Assembly: GCF_041270065.1 (NCBI RefSeq)
Contig: NZ_CP065958.1
Span: 2,046,001-2,110,000 of the forward strand
DNA from: Streptomyces fradiae
GTDB lineage: Bacteria; Actinomycetota; Actinomycetes; Streptomycetales; Streptomycetaceae
DNA: 64,000 nt
Direction of reading: 5' to 3'
Shown one piece after another: positions 52,399 through 60,667 of the stretch. Every line of letters begins with the position of its first letter. Position 1 is the first letter of the stretch. The notes beneath the pieces were generated by a model. That model was given only the letters and a program-made list of their open reading frames with translations, was not told the DNA's origin and made no database searches. The position numbers and the translations under genes are program-made.

Positions 52399-53196
52399 GT
52401 GAGTGGTGCCGCGGGTGAGGTGCTGCCGGTCGTGAGCACCTGGCCCGCCGAGCCCGGCGGGCTGCGCGAGACCGTCCGCCAGGAGCTCATCGCGCGCCAG
52501 CTCGACGAGCAGATAGCCGCCCGCTACCCCGTGGGGCAGCGGCTGCGCATCCTCGACGCGGGGATGGGTCAGGGCACCCAGGCCCTGCGGCTCGCCCGGG
52601 CCGGGCACACGGTGACCGGCCTGGAGGCCGACCCCGAGCTGCTCCAGGCCGCCCGCGACTCGCTCGCGACCGAACCGGCCGGCATCCGCGAGCGGGTCCG
52701 GCTGATCCACGGCGACGGCCGCGAGACCGGGGTGCACTTCCTGCCCGGCAGCTTCGACGTCGTCCTCTGTCACGGCGTGCTGATGTACGCCGACGAGCCC
52801 GACGCGCTGCTCGCGGGTCTGGCCCGGATGCTGGCCCCCGGGGGCCTGCTGTCCCTGGTGGTACGGAACGCGGGGGCGCTGGCCATGCGGCCGGGCCTCG
52901 CCGGGGACTGGGCGGGCGCGCTCACCGGGTTCGAGTCGGACGTCTACACCGACCGCAACGGGGTGAAGGGCCGGGCCGACCGGCTCGACGCCCTCGTCAC
53001 GACGCTGGCCGGGATCGCGGCGCCGCTGCACGCCTGGTACGGCGTGCGGGTCTTCACCGACGGCATCCCCGCGGAGACGGGCCTGCCGGCCGCCGACGAG
53101 CTGGACCGCCTGCTCGCCGCCGAGGACCGGGCCGGGCGCACCGAGCCGTACCGGCGGATCGCGGGACTGCTGCACCTGTGCGGTGTGCGGGGCTGA
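52399..53196 (+). CDS. SAM-dependent methyltransferase
   Basis: 265 aa from GTG 52399; GTG 52432 with GAGGTG upstream is an equally fair start. The class-I fold is clear: motif I LRILDAGMGQGTQALRLA, acidic motif II GLEAD, and FDVVLCHGVLMYADEP. It resembles the CmoM/SmtA-like type. The gap to the DUF3043 gene is short, so co-transcription is likely. The methyl acceptor is unknown. Confidence 0.88.
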   Translation: MSGAAGEVLPVVSTWPAEPGGLRETVRQELIARQLDEQIAARYPVGQRLRILDAGMGQGTQALRLARAGHTVTGLEADPELLQAARDSLATEPAGIRERVRLIHGDGRETGVHFLPGSFDVVLCHGVLMYADEPDALLAGLARMLAPGGLLSLVVRNAGALAMRPGLAGDWAGALTGFESDVYTDRNGVKGRADRLDALVTTLAGIAAPLHAWYGVRVFTDGIPAETGLPAADELDRLLAAEDRAGRTEPYRRIAGLLHLCGVRG

Positions 53197-53267
53197 TCCG
53201 GTTTCCCGCCCCCTGATCGGGTGTCTTCACCGAGGCGTACGGCCCCGGCGGCCCGGAGACTGCGGTC

Positions 53268-54338
53268 ATGAGACGTCTCCTGCTTCCCCTCGCCGCCGGG
53301 GCCTGTGCCGTCACGCTCACCGGCCTGGTCGGCGGCTGCTCGGCCGGTTCCGCGCCACGGGCCGAGCGGTCGACGGCGGGACCCTCCACCCAGGCCGCGG
53401 CGGCTCCGCTCGTCTCCAACCAGCTCCAGGACGACTACCGGGCCGTGATCAAGGACGTGCTGCCGTCGGTGGTGCAGATCGACGCCTCGCAGAGCCTGGG
53501 GTCCGGGGTCGTCTACGACGGCAAGGGCCACATCGTCACCAATGCGCATGTGGTCGGCCAGGAGCGGGCCTTCCGGGTCTCGGCGGCGACCGGCGGGCAG
53601 CCGGTGACGGCGAAGCTGGTGGCGGCGTATCCCGAGCAGGACCTCGCGGTGATCAAGCTGGACACCGTGCCGCAGGGGCTGAAGCCCGCGAAGCTCGGTG
53701 ATTCGAGCAAGGTCGACATGGGGCAGATCGTCCTCGCCATGGGCTCGCCGCTCGGCCTGTCCGGCAGCGTCACCCAGGGCATCGTGTCGGCGACCGGCCG
53801 GACGGTCAGCGAGGGCCGCGAGGGCGGCGGGACCGGCGCGACGATCGGCAACCTGGTGCAGACCTCCGCCGCGATCAACCCGGGCAACAGCGGGGGCGCC
53901 CTGGTGAACCTGGACAGCGAGGTCATCGGCATCCCCACGCTCGCGGCGACCAACCCGGAGCTGGGCGGCGGTTCGGCGCCGGGCATCGGCTTCGCGATCC
54001 CCGCGTCGATGGTGAAGACGGTGGCCGACCAGATCATCGCGACCGGCAAGGTGACGGACTCGGGGCGGGCCGCGCTCAACATCACGGGCCGCACGATCGT
54101 CGACGAGAACAACGAGCCGGCCGGCGTCGCGGTCGTCGAGGCCCCGCCGAACGGCGCGGCCGCGAAGGCGGGGATCCGGGCGGGCGACGTGATCACCCGC
54201 GTCGCCGACGACCCGATCACCACGATCACCTCCCTCGCGGAGTCCTTGGCGGACCGCAAGCCGGGCGACAAGGTGACGGTCGCCTTCACCCGGGGCACGC
54301 AGGAGGGCGAGGTCCAGGTCACGCTGGGCGAGATCTAG
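53268..54338 (+). CDS. HtrA/DegP-type serine protease lipoprotein
   Basis: 356 aa. A lipobox (LVGGC, Cys24) replaces the membrane helix usual in HtrA, so the protease is lipid-anchored outside. The chymotrypsin-like triad is His94 (TNAHVV), Asp125 (EQDLAVIK) and Ser208 (GNSGGAL). One PDZ domain follows (about 260-355, GIRAGDVITRVADDPI). It should degrade or refold damaged exported proteins. It is monocistronic as far as can be seen, and a 92-nt structured element lies 60 bases after its stop. Confidence 0.95.
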   Translation: MRRLLLPLAAGACAVTLTGLVGGCSAGSAPRAERSTAGPSTQAAAAPLVSNQLQDDYRAVIKDVLPSVVQIDASQSLGSGVVYDGKGHIVTNAHVVGQERAFRVSAATGGQPVTAKLVAAYPEQDLAVIKLDTVPQGLKPAKLGDSSKVDMGQIVLAMGSPLGLSGSVTQGIVSATGRTVSEGREGGGTGATIGNLVQTSAAINPGNSGGALVNLDSEVIGIPTLAATNPELGGGSAPGIGFAIPASMVKTVADQIIATGKVTDSGRAALNITGRTIVDENNEPAGVAVVEAPPNGAAAKAGIRAGDVITRVADDPITTITSLAESLADRKPGDKVTVAFTRGTQEGEVQVTLGEI

Positions 54339-54398
54339 CGCGGCGCGCCCGTGATGCCGGCCGGTGGGTGGGTGCGCGGGGGCCGTTCCGGTGGCCGG

Positions 54399-54490
54399 GT
54401 CCGGGACTGCATGATTTACGGCGCGGCCGGCTCCGACGAGCCGTGAACGCCCTGCGCCCCGCGCCACAAATCACGCTTCACGTCCCGGAC
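54399..54490. repeat. Structured inverted-repeat element
   Basis: Three paired blocks in order: gtccgggac (54399-54407) with gtcccggac (54482-54490); tgattt (54412-54417) with aaatca (54468-54473); ggcgcgg (54420-54426) with ccgcgcc (54459-54465). An inner hairpin cggctc-cgac-gagccg (54428-54443) sits off-centre. It lies between converging genes, so it may be a terminator, a structured RNA or a small mobile repeat. Confidence 0.6.
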
Positions 54491-54534
54491 CCGACCCCCT
54501 GCACGCCCCCCGCTCCCGTCCGCCGCCGGGCGCT

Positions 54535-54741
54535 CTAGCCCTCCGCGTCCAGCGGCATCGGGCCGTAGATCTTCGCGCCGTCCTCCGACAGGGTCACCTG
54601 GTCCGCGCCGCCGTCGAGGAGGTCGCGCCAGTGTTCACCGATCCAGGACTCGGCGTCGCCCTGGGTGGTGAACTCCTCGGGGGTCACCACCGGAGTGACC
54701 TCGGTGCCGTCGGACTTCTCGAACCGCCACGTCCATGCCAT
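54535..54741 (-). CDS. Small conserved streptomycete protein
   Basis: 68 aa: MAWTWRFEKSDGTEV, then a segment with TPEEFTTQGDAESWIGEHW and a beta-rich tail. ATG 54741 has GGAGG five bases upstream. No membrane or signal segment. It resembles small 'DUF' proteins that are widespread in Streptomyces; role unknown. It converges with htrA across the structured element. Confidence 0.8.
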   Translation of the reverse strand: MAWTWRFEKSDGTEVTPVVTPEEFTTQGDAESWIGEHWRDLLDGGADQVTLSEDGAKIYGPMPLDAEG

Positions 54742-54833
54742 GTCCGCCTCCGGTTGATCTTCCGGTTGATCGGTTTCCTGCCCGCAGCGTAGCCGGGCGC
54801 GCACCCCTCGCGGTGACGCGGGAGGATCTAGGC

Positions 54834-56036
54834 GTGGAACTGACTCTGCTCGGCACCGGCGCCCCCCTCGGACTGCCCCGCCCCGACTGCCCGTGCGCCG
54901 TGTGCGCGGTGTCCCGCGGCGAGCGGGCGCGGGCCGCGACCTCGCTGCTCGTGGACGGGGCGCTGCTGCTCGACCTGACGCCTGGCGCCGCGCTGGCCGC
55001 CGCCCGCTCGGGGCACTCGCTGGTGGGGGTGCGGCAGGTGCTGCTGACGCATCCGCACGACGGGCCGGCCGTGGAGGTGCCGGCGGGGCTGCCGACGGCG
55101 GGCCGGGTGCCGGACGGGCGGGAGCTGACGCTGATCAGCGGGCACCGGGTGCGGGCGGTGGCGATGGACGCGCCGGGCACCGGGTACGAGGTGACGTCGG
55201 CGGACGGCGAGCGGTTGCTGTATCTGCCGCCGGGCGGCTCCCCGGCCGGGCTGGTGGACGACCACCGCAGGCCGTACGACCTGGTCGTGGCGGATGTGAC
55301 CGGACGCCCGGACGCGCTGGCCCGGCTGCGGGCGACGGGCGCGGTGGGACCGGCCACGGACGTGATCGCGGCGCACCTGGACCACGACGCCCCGGCCGGC
55401 GCCGAGCTGGACCGGCGGCTCGCGGCGGCGGGCGCACGGGCGGTGCCGGACGGGACGACGCTGTACGTGGGCGAGTACCACGCGGTGCCGGACGTGCCGC
55501 GCCGCACGCTGGTGACGGGCGGGGCCAGGTCGGGCAAGTCGGTGGAGGCGGAGCGGCGTCTGGAGACCTTCCCGGAGGTGCTGTACGTGGCGACCGGCGG
55601 AACCCGCGAGGGCGACCCGGAGTGGGCCCACCGGGTGAGCCTGCACCGGGAGCGGCGGCCGGGCTCCTGGCGTACCGCGGAGACCACCGACCTCGTACCG
55701 CTGCTCGGGGAGGAGGGTCCGCCGCTGCTGATCGACTGTCTGTCGCTGTGGCTGACGGACGCCATGGACGCGGTCGGCGCCTGGGACGACGAGCGGTGGG
55801 CGGACGGCGGCCGGGAGGCGCTGGCGGCGCGGGTCGCGGAGCTGGTGGCGGCGGTCCGGGAGACCTCGCGGACGGTGGTGGCGGTGACCAACGAGGTGGG
55901 CTCGGGCGTGGTCCCTGCGACGGCCTCGGGCCGCCGGTTCCGCGACGAGCTGGGGCGGCTGAACGCGGCCTTCGGCGACGAGTGCGAGCAGGTGCTGCTC
56001 GTGGCCGCCGGCCAGGCGCTCGTACTGCGCGGGTAG
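54834..56036 (+). CDS. cobU: PhnP-like metallo-hydrolase domain fused to CobU
   Basis: 400 aa. The N-terminal ~215 residues look like a PhnP-type metallo-beta-lactamase fold: LLGTGAPLGLPRPDCPCAVC with Cys19, Cys21 and Cys24 as in the PhnP structural zinc site. The active-site HxHxDH is degenerate here (THPHDGP). The C-terminal half is the adenosylcobinamide kinase/guanylyltransferase, with Walker A GGARSGKS (229-236) and the LLIDCLSLWL strand. GTG 54834 follows GGAGG. Part of the lower cobalamin pathway with cobT and cobS. Its 3' end is duplicated downstream. Confidence 0.9.
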   Translation: MELTLLGTGAPLGLPRPDCPCAVCAVSRGERARAATSLLVDGALLLDLTPGAALAAARSGHSLVGVRQVLLTHPHDGPAVEVPAGLPTAGRVPDGRELTLISGHRVRAVAMDAPGTGYEVTSADGERLLYLPPGGSPAGLVDDHRRPYDLVVADVTGRPDALARLRATGAVGPATDVIAAHLDHDAPAGAELDRRLAAAGARAVPDGTTLYVGEYHAVPDVPRRTLVTGGARSGKSVEAERRLETFPEVLYVATGGTREGDPEWAHRVSLHRERRPGSWRTAETTDLVPLLGEEGPPLLIDCLSLWLTDAMDAVGAWDDERWADGGREALAARVAELVAAVRETSRTVVAVTNEVGSGVVPATASGRRFRDELGRLNAAFGDECEQVLLVAAGQALVLRG

Positions 56037-56052
56037 TCCACGGGTCACCGGG
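56021..56052. repeat. Direct repeat, copy 1 (cobU 3' end)
   Basis: 32 bp, matches 56101-56132 with one mismatch; it includes the cobU stop codon. A palindrome ggcgccgg-a-ccggcgcc lies between the copies. Confidence 0.85.
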
Positions 56053-56100
56053 TGCGCACTCGTCACTGCGCGGACAGCCCACCGGCGCCGGACCGGCGCC

Positions 56101-56132
56101 CGTACCGCGCGGGTAGTCCACGGGTCACCGGG
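56101..56132. repeat. Direct repeat, copy 2 (after cobU)
   Basis: 32-bp copy of the last codons, stop and flank of cobU, exactly 80 bp downstream of copy 1. Confidence 0.85.
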
Positions 56133-56195
56133 CGGGGCGCGCGGGTAGGGTGCGATCGACCGCGTGACAGACCCACGAACGCATGGACGTCCTAG

Positions 56196-57284
56196 GTGGA
56201 ACCGACCTTGAACCTCGACGACTTCTCCGATCTGATCGAGCGCCCCGACGGGGGGATCCGGCACGAGGCCGAGGAGCGCCGGGCGCGTCTGGCCGTCCGG
56301 CCGGGGGCGCTCGGGCGGCTCGACGAGCTGGGCGAGTGGTTGTCGGCGGCGCAGGGCGCGGTGCCGGTGCGGCCGGTGGAGCAGCCGAAGGTGGTGCTGT
56401 TCGCGGGCGACCACGGGGTGGCGTCCCTGGACGTGTCGGGGCGGGCCGCGGGCACGGCGTACGAGCTGGTGCGCGCGGTGCTCGACGGGGTGAGCCCGGT
56501 GGCGGTGCTCGCGCGGGCCCAGGAGGTGCCGGTGCGGGTGGTGGACGCGGGGCTCGACTGCGACCCGGAGCTGCTGCCGGCCGAGGTGACCCGGCACCGG
56601 GTGCGGCGCGGGGCGGGCCGGATCGACGTCGAGGACGCGCTGACGGCCGAGGAGGCGCGGGCGGCGCTGGCCCTCGGCATCGCGGTGGCGGACGAGGAGG
56701 CCGACTCGGGCACCGATCTGGTGGTGCTCGGGGATCTGAGCGTGGGCGGTACGACCCCCGCGTCGACGCTGATCGCCGCGCTGTGCGGGACCGACGCGTC
56801 CGTGGTGACCGGGCGCGGCGGTGCCGGGATCGACGATCTGGCGTGGATGCGCAAGTGCGCGGCGATCCGGGACGCGCTGCGCCGGGCGCGGCCGGTCCTC
56901 GGGGACCAGCTGGAGCTGCTCGCGACGGTGGGCGGCGCGGATCTGACGGCGATGACGGGTTTCCTGCTGCAGGCGTCGGCGCGCCGGCTGCCGGTGATCC
57001 TGGACGGTGTGGTGGGCGCGGCCTGCGCGCTGGTGGCGCAGCGGGCGGCGTTCCGGGCGCCGGACTGGTGGCTGGCGGGTCAGGTGAGCGGGGAGCCGGC
57101 GCAGGCGAAGGCGCTGGACCGGATGGCGCTCAACCCGCTGCTCGACCACGGCGTCACTGTGGGCGAGGGAACCGGGGCCCTGCTCGCGCTGCCCCTCGTC
57201 CGGGCCGCTGCCGCGCTGGCGGCGGAGCTGCCGGAGGCCGTTGCTCCCGGGGCGGCCGCTCCGGTGGCGGACGAGGTCGGCTGA
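56196..57284 (+). CDS. cobT: Nicotinate-nucleotide-dimethylbenzimidazole phosphoribosyltransferase
   Basis: 362 aa. It makes alpha-ribazole phosphate, the lower-ligand precursor of cobalamin. Recognisable parts are the FAGDHGVA motif, TVGGADL and the C-terminal VTVGEGTGA with the catalytic Glu. GTG 56196 is used; TTG 56208 is a shorter option. No ribosome site is evident. TAGGGT (56146-56151) could be its -10. No cobalamin riboswitch lies upstream. Confidence 0.93.
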   Translation: MEPTLNLDDFSDLIERPDGGIRHEAEERRARLAVRPGALGRLDELGEWLSAAQGAVPVRPVEQPKVVLFAGDHGVASLDVSGRAAGTAYELVRAVLDGVSPVAVLARAQEVPVRVVDAGLDCDPELLPAEVTRHRVRRGAGRIDVEDALTAEEARAALALGIAVADEEADSGTDLVVLGDLSVGGTTPASTLIAALCGTDASVVTGRGGAGIDDLAWMRKCAAIRDALRRARPVLGDQLELLATVGGADLTAMTGFLLQASARRLPVILDGVVGAACALVAQRAAFRAPDWWLAGQVSGEPAQAKALDRMALNPLLDHGVTVGEGTGALLALPLVRAAAALAAELPEAVAPGAAAPVADEVG

Positions 57285-57382
57285 GCCGGCGGGTCACGGC
57301 ACCGGGCGCGTTCGGGGGTGCGTCCGGGCCGCCACGCGCGGCCGGTCGCCCGCTGCGCCCGGCCGGGAGAAGCGGCGCCCCA

Positions 57383-57388
57383 TATGAT
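57383..57388 (+). promoter_or_regulatory. Candidate -10 box of a leaderless transcript
   Basis: TATGAT ends eight bases before ATG 57397, with only pyrimidines between; no -35 consensus. Confidence 0.5.
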
Positions 57389-57396
57389 CGCTTTTC

Positions 57397-59157
57397 ATGG
57401 GAGAGGTCCGTTTGTCCAGCGAGGGAGCGCCCCACGGTTCGGCGCGTTCGCGGCGCAGCGCCGCGTTCGCCGTCTGGTACCTGAGGGTCGTCACGTTCAT
57501 CAATTTCCTGAGCGCCGTCTGGGTGTCGTTCGGCAATGACCTGCGCCGGCACAACGAGGACAACTACTTCACCCCGTACATGCTCACGGCCGGTTTCGCG
57601 TCCGGCGTGTTCACCCTGTTCCTGGCGATCACCATGCGCCGCCGCAAGCGGGCCGCGTGGATCCTGAACTTCGTGCTGAGCGGTCTCTTCCTGCTGCTCT
57701 TCGCGCTGGTGATGATCTTCCCGGAGATCCGGCAGCACGCCCAGAACTGGGTGTCGCTTGTGCTGACGGCGGCCTTCTTCACGGCGCTGCTGCTCGGCCG
57801 CAAGGAGTTCTACGCGAAGGGCGACCGCTCCAACCCGCTGCTCGCCACCGCCGTGGCGATCGGCGGCCTGCTCGTCACCTCGCTGCTCGCCGCCGGTCTG
57901 GTCACGGTCACCAACGAGTCCACCGGGCACTCCACCTTCCTGGAGCGCTGGCGGTACGGCGTGATGCGCCTGGTCACGCTGGCCGCCGACGACTCGCGGT
58001 TCGCCGGCATCGCCACCCCGGGCTGGGTGGACGTGGTGATCAACGTGATGTCCACGCTGCTGCTCTTCGCGGTGCTGTTCGCCGCGTTCCGCGCCCGGCG
58101 GGCGGTCGATCCGCTCACCGAGGAGGACGAGGACCGGCTGCGGATGCTGCTCGACAAGCAGGGCGACCGGGACTCCCTCGGCTACTTCGCGCTGCGCCGC
58201 GAGAAGAGCGTGATCTGGTCGCCGAGCGAGAAGGCGGCGATCGCCTACCGGGTGGTCGGCGGGGTGTCGCTGGCCTCCGGCGATCCGATCGGCGACCCGG
58301 AGGCCTGGCCGGGCGCGATCGAGCCCTGGCTGGCCGAGGCCCGCGAGCACGGCTGGATCCCGGCCGTGATGGGCGCCAGCGAGGAGGCCGGCACGATCTA
58401 CGCCCGGCACGGCCTGGACGCCCTGGAGCTGGGCGACGAGGCGATCGTGGAGACCGACGAGTTCACGCTCGACGGGCGGGCCATGCGGACCGTGCGGCAG
58501 GCCTTCAACCGGGTCAAGCGGGCCGGGTACGAGGTCCGGATCCGGCGCCACGAGGACATCCCGGCCGACGAGATGGCCGTCCTGCTCGCCAAGGCGGACG
58601 ACTGGCGCGACGGGGAGACCGAGCGGGGCTTCTCGATGGCGCTGGGGCGGCTCGGCGACCCGCGGGACGGGCGCTGCGTGATGCTGGAGTGCACCGACGA
58701 GAAGGGCGAGCTGCGGGCGCTGCTCTCCTTCGTGCCGTGGGGTCCGAAGGGGCTCTCGCTCGACCTGATGCGCCGTGACCGGGACTCCGAGAACGGCCTG
58801 ATGGAGTTCATGGTCATCGAACTGCTGCAGCGCGCGAAGGAGATCGGGATCACTCAGGTCTCGCTGAACTTCGCGATGTTCCGGTCCGTCTTCGAACGCG
58901 GCTCGAAGCTCGGGGCGGGACCCGTGCTGCGGATGTGGCGTTCGCTGCTCAGCTTCTTCTCCCGCTGGTGGCAGATCGAGTCGCTGTACCGCGCCAACGC
59001 CAAGTACCGACCGATCTGGGAGCCCCGATTCATGCTCTTCGAGAAGAGCGCCGACCTGCTGCGGATCGGCCTCGCCGCCGGCCGCGCCGAGGGCTTCCTG
59101 GAGGCCCCGGGCCTGCCGAAGTGGCTGCACCGCAAGCACCTGGAAGGCAGACGTTGA
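57397..59157 (+). CDS. Phosphatidylglycerol lysyltransferase domain protein (DUF2156, MprF/LysX-like)
   Basis: 586 aa. Six hydrophobic helices in the first ~230 residues precede a cytoplasmic catalytic half (about 245-570) with the DUF2156 fold. Landmarks are YFALRREKSVIWSPS, VSLASGDPIGDPE and GLMEFMVIELL. This family transfers an aminoacyl group (lysine from Lys-tRNA) to phosphatidylglycerol. A leaderless TATGAT box precedes the ATG. Its stop overlaps the next TTG start (TTGA), so it is coupled to the membrane protein. Confidence 0.9.
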   Translation: MGEVRLSSEGAPHGSARSRRSAAFAVWYLRVVTFINFLSAVWVSFGNDLRRHNEDNYFTPYMLTAGFASGVFTLFLAITMRRRKRAAWILNFVLSGLFLLLFALVMIFPEIRQHAQNWVSLVLTAAFFTALLLGRKEFYAKGDRSNPLLATAVAIGGLLVTSLLAAGLVTVTNESTGHSTFLERWRYGVMRLVTLAADDSRFAGIATPGWVDVVINVMSTLLLFAVLFAAFRARRAVDPLTEEDEDRLRMLLDKQGDRDSLGYFALRREKSVIWSPSEKAAIAYRVVGGVSLASGDPIGDPEAWPGAIEPWLAEAREHGWIPAVMGASEEAGTIYARHGLDALELGDEAIVETDEFTLDGRAMRTVRQAFNRVKRAGYEVRIRRHEDIPADEMAVLLAKADDWRDGETERGFSMALGRLGDPRDGRCVMLECTDEKGELRALLSFVPWGPKGLSLDLMRRDRDSENGLMEFMVIELLQRAKEIGITQVSLNFAMFRSVFERGSKLGAGPVLRMWRSLLSFFSRWWQIESLYRANAKYRPIWEPRFMLFEKSADLLRIGLAAGRAEGFLEAPGLPKWLHRKHLEGRR

Positions 59158-59882
59158 TCCCTGCGCCGGTCCGGGCGTTCGCGCGCCGCGAGTGGGGCCC
59201 GCTGTTCGGCACCGTACGGACGGCGCTGGTCACGCGTAAGTGGCGGGCGATCCCGATGACGCTGGCCGCCGTCTGTCTCACCTCGGTCTTCCAGATCGTG
59301 CAGAACCAGGACTGGGGCTATCAGCCGGTCCAGGACATCGGCTCGGTGCGGGCCGAGGACCCGCTGGTGCTCGCCCTCCTTCGGACCCCGCTGTCGCTGT
59401 TCGTGCCGGCCCTCGACCTGCCGGTGTGGGGCGCGCTCGCGCAGATCCTGCTTGTCTTCGGGATCGCGGAGATCTGCCTGGGGAAGGCGCGGACCCTGCT
59501 CCTGGCGTACGTGGCGACGCTCGCCGGCACCCTCTACGCCCGGGTCGGCATCGCGCTCGGCCCGGACAGCCCGCTGGGGCTGCCCGCCACCGACGCGCAG
59601 GTGGTGGACACCGGCCCTTCGGCCGCGGTGGTGGGGCTCGCGGTGTACGTGTGCTGGCGCTACGGGGCCCGCTGGACCGGGACCCTGGTGGTCGTCGCCA
59701 TGGTGGTCGAGGTGCTGATCAAGAACAACCTGGCGGGCAAGGAGCACCTGGCGGCCATCGCGGCCGTGCTCCTGGTGATCGGCGTCCAGGAGTGGCGCCG
59801 GAAGCGCCGGAAGCGGGGTCAGCGCGAGGGCGTGGAGCCGCGGCCGGGCACCCGTTCCTGGAAGCCGCCGATCAGGTCCTGA
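59154..59882 (+). CDS. Rhomboid-like integral membrane protein
   Basis: 242 aa with about six hydrophobic helices. A GPSAAVVG stretch and GKEHLAAIA could correspond to the rhomboid Ser and His regions, but the classical GxSG is altered, so it may be a pseudo-protease. TTG 59154 overlaps the lysyltransferase stop and has GGAAGG six bases upstream. It probably works with that enzyme, perhaps as a membrane partner. The tail is Arg/Lys-rich. Its last 64 bp overlap the converging gene. Confidence 0.75.
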   Translation: MIPAPVRAFARREWGPLFGTVRTALVTRKWRAIPMTLAAVCLTSVFQIVQNQDWGYQPVQDIGSVRAEDPLVLALLRTPLSLFVPALDLPVWGALAQILLVFGIAEICLGKARTLLLAYVATLAGTLYARVGIALGPDSPLGLPATDAQVVDTGPSAAVVGLAVYVCWRYGARWTGTLVVVAMVVEVLIKNNLAGKEHLAAIAAVLLVIGVQEWRRKRRKRGQREGVEPRPGTRSWKPPIRS

Positions 59883-60589
59883 AGCCGGCGGCGGACCTTC
59901 ACCCAGCGCTTGTCGTGCCGGTAGGTGCGGATCCGGGAGCGGGCCCTGGCCCGGTGGCGGCGCGGATAGAGCCGGCGGGACCACCAGGAGCCGGGGCGGG
60001 CGAGGCGGACGGCGCCGACGATGGCGACGAACGGGATCAGGGTGCCGATCACGGCCATCCGGAACTTCCCCTTCACCAGGGTGACCAGGACGAAGAGGAA
60101 GTTGATCGCGAGGGTCAGGATGAAGGTCACCCGGTCCTGCCGCTCCTCCGACGTCATGTCGTTCACGCCGAGCGGGGAGAAGCCCGCGAGCGCGAGCAGC
60201 ACCAGCGCGGCGGTGAGCACCACGACCTCGACGCTCTGCCGGCCGGCCTCCGACCAGTACACGTCGTCGAGATGCAGGATCAGCGCGAACTCGTCGAGGA
60301 CCAGGCCCGCGCCGACCCCGAAGACCACGGCGAACACGCCCGCCCCGACGCCCTGGCGGCCGCTGGCCACCGCGCCGAAGCCGCCGACGATCGCGAGCAC
60401 GACGCCCGGCACCACGTGGTGGATGTGCAGCCCGCTCGCCGAGGACACGTTACGGAAGGGGCCCTTGCCGGCCCGGATCAGGCGGGTGATGGTCCGGGTG
60501 ACCAGGAAGGTGAGGACGAACGAGCTCAGGGCGAGGAACAGCGGGAGCTTCCCGGGTTCCACGATGTTGCGGGAGAACCAGTGACCCAT
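59819..60589 (-). CDS. Integral membrane protein, unknown function
   Basis: 256 aa. Six or seven hydrophobic helices follow a short N-terminus. A GLHIHHVVPG motif near residue 53 and DEFALILHLDDVYW near 95 carry conserved-looking His, Asp and Glu residues inside the membrane, possibly a metal site. The C-terminus is strongly basic (RRHRARARSRIR). I do not recognise the family. AGAGGG precedes ATG 60589. It is divergent from cobS and converges with, and overlaps, the rhomboid-like gene. Confidence 0.78.
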   Translation of the reverse strand: MGHWFSRNIVEPGKLPLFLALSSFVLTFLVTRTITRLIRAGKGPFRNVSSASGLHIHHVVPGVVLAIVGGFGAVASGRQGVGAGVFAVVFGVGAGLVLDEFALILHLDDVYWSEAGRQSVEVVVLTAALVLLALAGFSPLGVNDMTSEERQDRVTFILTLAINFLFVLVTLVKGKFRMAVIGTLIPFVAIVGAVRLARPGSWWSRRLYPRRHRARARSRIRTYRHDKRWVKVRRRLQDLIGGFQERVPGRGSTPSR

Positions 60590-60654
60590 GCCACCCTCTG
60601 CCGATTGATCAGCTTTCTTCCGTTCTCGCCCATTTAACCCTTCGCCCGGGGCAC

Positions 60655-60660
60655 TACCCT
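60655..60660 (+). promoter_or_regulatory. Candidate -10 box of a leaderless transcript
   Basis: TACCCT ends seven bases before ATG 60668 (cobS). Confidence 0.5.
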
Positions 60661-60667
60661 TCCGCGG

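Noticed and set aside
56053..56195. Cobalamin riboswitch upstream of cobT
   Set aside because: The space is too short and lacks the B12-box; only repeats and a -10-like hexamer are seen. The same is true before cobU and cobS.
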